64,000 nt of DNA. Source: Gloeophyllum trabeum ATCC 11539 (Eukaryota; Basidiomycota; Agaricomycetes; Gloeophyllales; Gloeophyllaceae). Of the stretch, positions 57,001 to 64,000 are shown in pieces. The notes under the pieces are model-generated. The model had not been told where the DNA came from, did no database searches, and saw nothing but the letters and a program-made list of their open reading frames with translations. How positions within the stretch are numbered: position 1 is the stretch's first letter; each line of letters starts with the position of its first letter. The position numbers and the translations under genes were made by a program. Where the stretch lies: the NCBI RefSeq assembly GCF_000344685.1, contig NW_006920426.1:421619-485618 (forward strand). The letters run 5' to 3'.

Positions 57001-60000
57001 TGTGTCTTACCCAACCATTTAGTGAGGATCTTCGTAGTCAACTCGCTCGCGAACGTGAGGCTGTTCGGCACCTAAGTCTCCAGAAGGACGTGGAGCTGAA
57101 AGAGCTTCAGACACGTTTGGACAAGGCCGTAAGTCGCAGCTTAGTTGTCCTCCTAGACATGCTCTTAGTGAAAATCAGCTGGAAGATTTGTCCAAGACTC
57201 GCGAGTCCCTAGTCGGAGCGGAAACGAGTAACAAGCACTTCCAGGAGCGCTTGGATGATCTCACGAGGCAGCTTCAGGGCAACGAGGAGAAGCTCGCCGT
57301 ATATGAGCGAAGATCGAGTGCTGTCAATGGCATCGCCCACCACGCCGACGAGAATCTGAGTCGTGAACAACAATTGGAAGCCGAAGTCGCGGAACTCCGG
57401 TACGACTTTTTACTATAATTGTGGGCCCACCCAATGACTAAGCTTTCACTTAGATCGGCTTTGAAGGTGGCAGAAGTGGATCTGGCTAATGCTCGTAGCC
57501 ATGTTCAGCAATTCCAGGAGATCAGCCAAGCGAACGAAAACGCGCTGGCGAGCCTGAGCGCCACTCACGATGAGTTCAAAGCATCCAGCGAAGCGGAGAT
57601 CGCTAAGCTTGAGGTAGGTCTCACGAGTTCATCCTTGAGCCTGATATTGAAACTTTGGCCAAAACAGTCCGATTGCAATGCACTGCGAGAGCAGCTTAAC
57701 ACTACGCAGCAGGAGTTACGGACCGCAAATGAGAAGTTAGCCGAAGTCCAGCAAACCTTTGCTAGCGAACGGACCGCGTGGCTCAACGATAAGAAGACGC
57801 TGGAGGATGCCATCATCGACATAACCAATTCCGAACAGACTTCGGAGAGCGACCGCACCTCCCGAGAGAACGAGGTTCGGGAACTTGAAGCCCGTATCAA
57901 GGTACGACGATGGGACGTCGACTTTCTCGTATAAGAAGTCTCATTCTGTCTTAGGCCGCAGAGGAGAAATATGCTCGTGAGGTTGTCGCTCACGCTGACA
58001 CTATTAAGCATGTTGAAGACCTGAGGAAGCAATTGGCAGGCACCCAGAGTGCGATTCGCGATAGCCAAGCTGCTGCTGAGACCGCCCAAGCAAAGCTTGC
58101 GACATCCGAAGACAGCTGGAAGCACCAGAAAGAAGCTCTTGACAAGGAAGTGGCAGACTTGAACGTAAGGTATGTATCAGCTCACATTCGCGATTTGAAA
58201 TAGTCTGCTAATAATCGACCACCCTTTAGGTGTCGTGAGCTCGCAGCTCAGAACAGCATATTGCATCAACATCTGGAGTCAGTCACTACCCAGGCTGCCC
58301 AAATCAGGCAGGCTGCCTCGGAAGGATCAGCATTCATTTCCGTGGGCGAAGGAGATGCTGCGGACAATGATGTGAAGCTAGCAGAGTTACGCTCTGTTGT
58401 CTCGTATCTGCGCAAGGAGAAGGAGATCGTAGACCTGCAACTGGAGCTGAGCAAGCAAGAGAACCTCCGTTTGAAGACCCAGGTCGAACATTTGACTCAG
58501 CAACTAGAGAACACTCGAGCCGCACTCTCCGATGTAGGTGTTTATCTCACCCTGGTAGGAGGTCTCCTGACTTGCGGTAGGAACGTGAACGAGCTGTACA
58601 AGCTGCGGCTTCAGAAGCTCAGCACGCGGAGCTCGTCGAGCGAATTAACCAATTGACGATCCTCCGGGAGAGCAATGCTACTCTACGTGCTGATTGCGAA
58701 GCACAGACAAGGCGCGCTAATCAGCTCGACGCTCAATTGAGAGAACTATCTGCACAACTTGAACCGGCCCTGGAGGACAATCGGACGCTACATGCGGAAC
58801 TCGAGGCCCGGGATCTCCAGATTAAGCGGTTGGAGGAAGAGAGCCGAAGATGGCAGGAGCGCAATGCTCAACTACTGTCTAAGGTATGAGGTTCGAAGAC
58901 ACCTTGGATCAACACACTAATATCTGGATGTAATTCCTAGTATGATCGCATCGATCCTGCCGAGATGCAATCTCTGAAGGAGGAGATTGTCAAAGTTCAG
59001 GAACAGAAGGCAGAGCTGGAACAAGCGATTGCAACCCTTGAGCAGGAAAAATCTGAGTTGCAAAAGAGGGTGAGCTGCTCGAGTTTTAAGCATTGACGCA
59101 GGCTCACATGGAGACTGCTGTTGTATAGGTCGAAGAGATCGATACTAGATACCGCAACATGCGGGAAACAGGATCGAAGAACAACCAGATTTACAAACAG
59201 AGATTTGCCCAGTGGAAAGACGAGAAGACGAAGCTCGACTCCACTGTCGAAGAGCTCCAAAATCAGATCAAAACTCTCACTGATGAGCGCGACGCTCTTC
59301 AAAGTCAAGGTGCTGCCGCTGCCGCTGCTGGAGATAGTGCCATGTCAGAACAGTTAGAGGCCCTGCGACAGGAAAAGTCTGCTTTGGAAGCCGCACTCGC
59401 CGATGCCAGAGAGAAAGCGGGTCAAGTCGACGCGCTCGCTTTACAAATTGCGGAGCAAACTACCGTTATAGTACGTCCGATTCCGTCGAAGCCATTCTCC
59501 TTTCCTGAATCTCCGTTAGACGACATTGCGAGAAGAACGAGACCGACTGCTGATCGAGAAGGAATCTCTGTCCGCTGCCATTCCCGAGCCTGGTAGTTTC
59601 CCTGATCTCGACGCTGCCCGATCGCAGTGGGATAATGAGAAGGCTGAGCTTGTGAAGGCTCGCGATGCAGCCGAAGCGGCAGCCGAGGTGAGTGCATATG
59701 CGTAGTTTCTTCTAAGTAACAAGTCGCTAATCACAGATCGAAGGCTGCCGCTGAGCAGGCTAAGAAAGCTTCGGAAGAAGCTAATAATATCCGAAGTTCT
59801 AATGTATGCATATCATATCACATAGTGCACAGGGTCAGACACTAAGTACCACGATAGGAGAAATTCCAGGCTCGGATACAAGAACTCCAAAAAGCCAGGC
59901 TTGCAGATAGCCAGCGTGCTTCTGCTCAGCAAGAAGCTGCCGTTGCTGCCGCGGTCGAGCAGGCCAAGGGTGAATTTTCGTCCAGCTCCACGTCGGAAGA

Positions 60001-60883
60001 GGTTGCTTCACAGCATGCGGAAGAGCTACGTGCGCTTGAAGAACGTCTCAGAGCACAATTTCAGGAAGAGCTCAAAGCCGCTGTTAGTGCTGCGAAAGCT
60101 GAAGCCCTTTCCGAGAGCGCGAGTGGTTCTGATGTGGACCGGGACGCTGCCATCGCTGCTGCGCTCCGGGAGCACGAGGAGAAGCTTCGCGAACACCACG
60201 CGCAGGAAATAGCGCAGGCTGTTGAACGAGGTCGACAAGAGCAGGCGATTAAGGGCAAGATCAAGGACCAGCAGCTGGTCAGAGCGCAGACCAAATTGCG
60301 AGATCTTGAGGCACAGATATTGGAGTGGAAGAAAGCCGGTCTCGTTCCCGAGGAGTCTACGCCAGGCAGCGCTGCTACGACACCAGCACGGCCGGCTGCA
60401 GTGTCGACAGCGACTACCGCGTCAACAAGCGCTCCTACTGCTCCTGCGGCTGCCAAAGCCGGTGTTGCGACTCGTTCCGCCACCGCCGCAAACCAGACAG
60501 GTCCCAGCACTTCAACTTCCGCTGCTCCTGCTCGCAAGCCCTCGATGGGAGGGCCCGCAGCCGCACCAGCTGAGGGTGCTGGCCGTGGACGCGGCGTCGT
60601 CCGAGGCGGCGGCGCCGCTCGAGGCGCTGCTCGCGGAGGCCTGAACATTCGAGGAGCGGCACCTGGGCGGGGAGGCGCTCCCGCTGCAGCGGCTGCTGCT
60701 GCATCGACCTCTGCAGGTGGTGGGGTGTCTATAATGGGGGCTGCAGGAAAGCGGGTGAGAGAGGATGGTGAAGGTGCGGCGGGAGATGATGCGCTCGCCA
60801 AGCGGCTGAAACCTGCCGACACACCTGCGGCAAGCAAACCTCCAGTTAAGTTACGGCGAGACGGAGGAACTCCATCGACGTAG
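54068..60883 (+). CDS. MLP1: Nuclear pore basket protein TPR/MLP1
   Basis: Very long coiled-coil protein (about 1,900 residues) forming the inner basket of the nuclear pore; roles in mRNA quality control, spindle checkpoint and anchoring of SUMO protease in yeast. The start at 54068 (MVRTRRTARISTGPS) was chosen over an in-frame Met at 53987 because it gives a basic start near the coiled coil. Almost the whole product is heptad-rich. Family landmarks: FTEVYADYVQLQEQYAQKCAECEKLDDTVRRALSEIEERVPVLNQQREEYERL and ITDNLVLFDNIGALQEQNMKLLKITRELGQKLE (TPR/MLP1-2 central region). The tail from about 60350 loses the coiled coil and becomes Ala/Thr-rich, then GR-rich (GRGRGVVRGGGAARGAARGG), with KRVREDGEG and AKRLKPADTP resembling nuclear localisation signals. 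About 18 introns. Convergent with RanGAP. Confidence 0.88.
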
Positions 60884-61175
60884 TTGCTTGCGATATTTAT
60901 TAGTTTTTGGACTCCATTCTCCGCAAGTTGTATCATTACCGCATTTTTGTATATTGTTACATTACGCAATGCTTCCAAGCCCTCAATATTCAATGGGCGT
61001 TATTCCCTCGTGGAATTGGAGTGAAGGGGCAAATCTAAAGTGAAGTCGGAAAGCAAATGAGAGGCTACATTGCATTTGTCTACACTACATCAGATCAGAT
61101 ATCATAGCACACTGGTATACCTAACAATTCGCTACGCTAGCGGGACCAATAACCCAAGAAAATGACTAGGCCAGA

Positions 61176-62433
61176 TTACCGAATTTCGACTTTACTCAGC
61201 ATGTCCGCCAGAGCGTCTGTAGCCTTGTCCGCAATGGCTGCAGGCTTCTTCTCCTCTAGCGAAGGTTGCGCTGCTGACTCCTTCTCCTCCTTAGCTTCTT
61301 CTTCCTCTCTCTCTTCCTCCTCTTCCTCGTCCTCCTCTTCATCTTCATCGGACACGAAGAGCTTGCCTCCTCTAGCCTTCAGAAGGTCTGCCAGTTCCTG
61401 GAGGTTCTCGTCGTCATCATCCACATCATTCCACTGTAGCTCGAGGGATTTCAAGGCAGCGAGGTTTGACGGAATACCCTGAGCTAGCAGCGCGAACGTC
61501 TTGGCCTCCAGATTGTTGTTCTGCAAGAGTAAATCCCGTAATTTGGGATTCGAGCCCTTCATGAGCGTCTCGATGAGCACAGGGACTTCCCCGTCATCTG
61601 ATAGAACGCAATCCGAGAAGTTAAGCGTGTGCAGGTTGGCCCAGGAGGACAAGGCTTCTGCCATAGCTTTCGAGCCACCGGCGGAGAACGTGTTATCCTG
61701 CAAATCCAGGTGGCCGAGGTTGGCGTTCTTCGCGAGACCGCCAGCAAGAGCGATGATGCCCTCCATCCGGATGCCGTTCTGTGGCATGCGGACTTCCTCC
61801 AGGAGCCCGTGCGCCGCGATAGCCGCCGCCCACGCAGACGCCGATCCGTTCTCCAGGCGGTTCCGCCCACAGATGATCGTACGCAGATTCGACTGCTTTC
61901 CCTCCTTCTTACTGAGGAGCGCAGACTGGAGGAGCGCGTCCGCGATGGCGGCGCCGCCCGCAGGGCCGAGCCCGTTGTTGTTCAGCTTGAGGACGGAGAA
62001 GGAGCGGTTGTGCGTGAGGAAGGGGATCATCGGGTCGACGGAGCGCCCGCCGAAGGCGTTGTCGGAAAGGTTGATCTCGACGAGCGAGGTCTTGTCGATG
62101 AGCGCGTCGCAGATCGCGCCGAGGGCTAGAGGAATTTCGGAGATCAGGCGACCGGTGAAGATGTCTGCGAAATTGGCTACCTGTGAGCGGAATAGAAATG
62201 TCACGTTGTTGGAGGACGTCATTTGGAAGATAATCAAGGTAACATACCTTCAGCGAAGTGGCTTTTGCAAGAAATTCCCCCAGGGCCTGCGATGCCTCAA
62301 CCCCGAGCGTGTTCCCGCCCAAGTGTATCTCCTCCAGCAGCGATGCATCGACGTCCTTCAGGAATGGCTCAATGTCGGCGCGAGTATCGAGCTTGAGCCC
62401 TTTGCCTTGCAACGAAAGAATCTTCGAGGACAT
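61176..62433 (-). CDS. RNA1: Ran GTPase-activating protein (RNA1/RanGAP)
   Basis: Cytosolic activator of Ran GTP hydrolysis that drives directional nuclear transport; about 395 residues. Start at 62433 (MSSKILSLQGKGLKLDTRADIEPFL); exon 1 joins VANFADIFTGRLISEIPLALGAICDAL. The Arg in FTGR matches the conserved Arg of yeast RNA1 needed for activity. Eleven leucine-rich repeats follow, e.g. SLVEINLSDNAFGGRSVDPMIPFL, SFSVLKLNNNGLGPAGGAAIADAL, LGHLDLQDNTFSAGGSKAMAEAL and NLAALKSLELQWNDVDDDDENLQELADLL. An acidic run (DEDEEEDEEEEEEREEEEAKEE) and a short C-terminal helix end the protein, as in yeast RNA1. It lacks the vertebrate SUMO-acceptor extension. One intron near 62180-62250. Tail-to-tail with TPR/MLP1. 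Confidence 0.95.
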
Positions 62434-62584
62434 AGCGGTCGTCGTATAAAGACTTGAGTACGGGCGCGCCACTGAATGTAGACGAATCGGAAAAGAACCA
62501 AAACGGATATGAAAAATCGGGGTTATCTAATATCACGTGGACGCGCCCATACCCAGCCAGAGTTGGCTTAGTTGGCCTTACAAC
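62434..62584. promoter_or_regulatory. RanGAP promoter with CACGTGAT (minus orientation)
   Basis: ATCACGTG at 62532-62539 (CACGTGAT on the gene strand) lies about 100 bp upstream of the RanGAP start, the same octamer and similar distance as in front of SMC6 and PPCDC. The inverted-repeat cluster begins directly beyond, at about 62585. Confidence 0.4.
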
Positions 62585-62590
62585 CACTGG

Positions 62591-63210
62591 GTACTATCAT
62601 TGAGGGGGTTCTGCAAATTTTGCAGAACCCCCTCACCCCCTTATATCTCATTCCACACTCAACCAAAAAATGTTGGGTAAGCTCAGGCAGGTATATATAC
62701 ACTAGAATAGAACCTCTGCCAAGTCAGAATGGGAATATCTGCTGTGGTTGAAGAGAGGGAGAGAAAATGGGTCCTACAGGCCATGGGAAAGAAACAGTGT
62801 CCACTAGATCTCTCGTGATGCTCTCAACGGACTGCAGTGGAATGGCTTGGCGTATCATGAATATGCTGTCTATAGTACAATACACCAGCCCGATAGAGTA
62901 AATAACGAGCGTGTCGAGATAGAGAGGCAACTTTGCACATCTCCCGGGCCCATATCGTGACAAAAGCGTGACATGGCTCGCGGCGAGATCCCACTGTGAC
63001 CGTATGTGACACCTTTTTGCAGAACCCCCTACATGAACCGGCATCTCTCTCCTACGTTCCACAGGCTGCATAAAAATGCACAAAAATCATGAGGACGTTC
63101 ATCACTAAGTCACACACAATATGCGGAAGATCCGGTAAGAATCCGTCAAGTGTGCGGAATGCTACAGGCCGAATTCAATACTTTTTGCAGAACCCCCTCA
63201 ATGATAGTAC
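62591..63210. repeat. Perfect 27-bp inverted repeat pair (foldback)
   Basis: Bases 62591-62617 (starting GTACTATCATTGAGGGGG) are the exact reverse complement of 63184-63210. The left copy runs directly into its own mirror image (62601-62635), giving a near-perfect palindrome with 17-nt arms around TGAGGGGGTTCTGCAAA. An additional direct TTTTTGCAGAACCCCCT copy lies at about 63013-63029, as subterminal repeats do in transposons. Confidence 0.85.
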
Positions 63211-63485
63211 ATCACCCATATTGAGCATGCAGAAAACTGTGAAATTAACGGGTCAAAGGTCAAACTTTTTTCATGATTGTCCATTGCACAATTGGTGAAC
63301 CGAACTAGAATAATACTACTTTTGAGTGTGCAAAAACCTGATTGTGGCACAGGATATGTTCTTTGTTCAGCACTATTCATTGAGCTTTCATATGTTTTGC
63401 AAGGCAACACTATGAACAAAATTTGACCTTTGTCCAGTTTCTTTCACACTTTCTCAGTGGCTCAATATGGGAATTGCACCCAGTG
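63211..63485. repeat. Second foldback unit with ~60-nt arms
   Basis: The left arm (about 63214-63273, starting ACCCATATTGAGC) pairs with the reverse complement of about 63412-63471 (ending GGCTCAATATGGG). They share the CCCATATTGAG, CAAAGGTCAAA and TTTTTTCAT-like blocks, with mismatches and small indels. The loop of about 140 nt is non-coding. Confidence 0.75.
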
Positions 63486-63550
63486 AACGCCCCTACAAAC
63501 ACTGGGTACAATACCCATATTGAGCTACTGACAAAGTATGAAAGGAACCG
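63437..63550. repeat. Long hairpin, ~50-nt arms, short loop
   Basis: Bases 63437-63485 (…CAGTGGCTCAATATGGGAA…) pair with 63500-63548 (CACTGGGTACAATACCCATA…) around a 14-nt loop, with a few mismatches. It shares the CACTGGG terminus with the larger element, so the right arm is a third copy of the same transposon end. Confidence 0.8.
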
Positions 63551-64000
63551 GTGATATGCACTGACACACAACAATCACCAAGGACCAAAAGGAATAAACC
63601 TAAACCCCGTGATATGGGTGAAGGCGGTCCGAGACAACTGAAGGGTATTTAATAGTTCGAGGGGGAAAGGAGGAGTAAGACGCCGTAGGGTAGTCCGTAG
63701 GAAGACCTAGAAAAATAAAACAAAACCTTGATGCCTGAAACAAACACTAATGGACGCTCCAGAGTATTTATCTCTGAAAAGTCGCAAACAAAGTCGCAAA
63801 TCACGGAACTGAGTGTAGGTTCGGGCCCACGGGAGTAGAAAACGCTAAAGGGACTTGTTTAATTTTTATTCACTATGTGAGACGCACCGGAGCTAATTGA
63901 ATCGATGGCGGAGCTAATTCACTCGACGAGTCAGGCCTATTGGCAAAGCTAAGATCGGTTATAATTCGCTAAGTTCGACGCTTTCGAACTTCTCGGGTCG
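63551..64000. other. Non-coding right flank
   Basis: AT-rich sequence after the inverted repeats. A short tandem-like pair (GGAGCTAATTGA at about 63890 and GGAGCTAATTCA at about 63913) is visible. No gene recognised; it may be further transposon or LTR sequence continuing past the window. Confidence 0.4.

Larger units (their letters stand above)
62585..63485. mobile_element. Non-autonomous DNA transposon-like element (possible CACTA type)
   Basis: The outer ends read CACTGGGTAC at 62585 and, inverted, CACTGGGTGC ending at 63485. Each is flanked by AAC (62582-62584 and 63486-63488), a possible 3-bp target duplication. CACT termini with 3-bp duplications are typical of CACTA/EnSpm elements. 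The interior is non-coding and made of further inverted repeats. A 3-bp match can occur by chance, so the element boundaries are tentative. Confidence 0.45.

Overview
The window is nuclear DNA from a filamentous basidiomycete, most likely an Agaricomycete and possibly a polypore (inferred from gene families, not proven). The main signs are: genes split by many short (about 45-70 nt) GT-AG introns; tight packing on both strands; fungal-only families (Zn2Cys6 regulator, KRE6/SKN1-type GH16, DUF3605, the basidiomycete 7-TM family); and no operons or bacterial-type signals. I recognise 21 protein-coding genes. Most protein models come from joining exons by eye at splice consensus sites, so outer ends are more secure than every internal junction.

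Layout. 0-6 kb: the 5' part of a 14-TM MFS transporter runs off the left edge (minus), then a 7-TM membrane protein (minus), then a gene-free 1.9 kb stretch. 6-11 kb: a BNA3-like kynurenine/glutamine aminotransferase and a BTB/POZ protein (both plus), separated by a diverged repeat whose other copy lies at 2.2-2.5 kb. 11-13 kb: the Golgi stacking protein GRASP (minus), with a striking His/Asp/Glu tract. 13-16.4 kb: a gene desert. 16.4-24 kb: a Zn2Cys6 transcription factor, the SUMO E1 subunit AOS1 and a KRE6/SKN1 beta-glucan synthesis protein (all plus). 24.5-29.4 kb: a single-exon PPR-like mitochondrial protein (minus) divergent from FOL3 dihydrofolate synthase (plus). 29.8-42 kb: an ULP2-type SUMO protease (plus), a single-pass membrane protein (minus) and SMC6 (plus). 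42-54 kb: a large Ser/Thr kinase (plus), a SAC3/GANP-family protein (minus), a DUF3605 protein (plus), an F-box protein (minus), phosphopantothenoylcysteine decarboxylase (plus) and MOB2 (minus). 54-62.4 kb: the nuclear basket protein TPR/MLP1 (plus), convergent with RanGAP/RNA1 (minus). 62.5-64 kb: a cluster of nested inverted repeats (foldback/MITE-like DNA).

How the genes relate. Most are housekeeping genes with independent roles. A loose theme is SUMO and nuclear-pore biology: AOS1 activates SUMO, the ULP2-like enzyme removes it, SMC6 belongs to the SMC5/6 complex that carries a SUMO ligase, and TPR/MLP1 and RanGAP act at the nuclear pore. They are spread over about 43 kb with unrelated genes between, so this may be chance. 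Three promoters (SMC6, PPCDC, RanGAP) carry the same CACGTGAT octamer about 80-100 bp upstream of the start codon.

I did not find a clearly new multi-gene system. The most unusual items are the inverted-repeat cluster at the right end, the dispersed repeat pair, the shared promoter octamer, the GRASP histidine tract, large insertions that split the BTB and ULP2 catalytic domains, and microexons of 14 and 18 nt.
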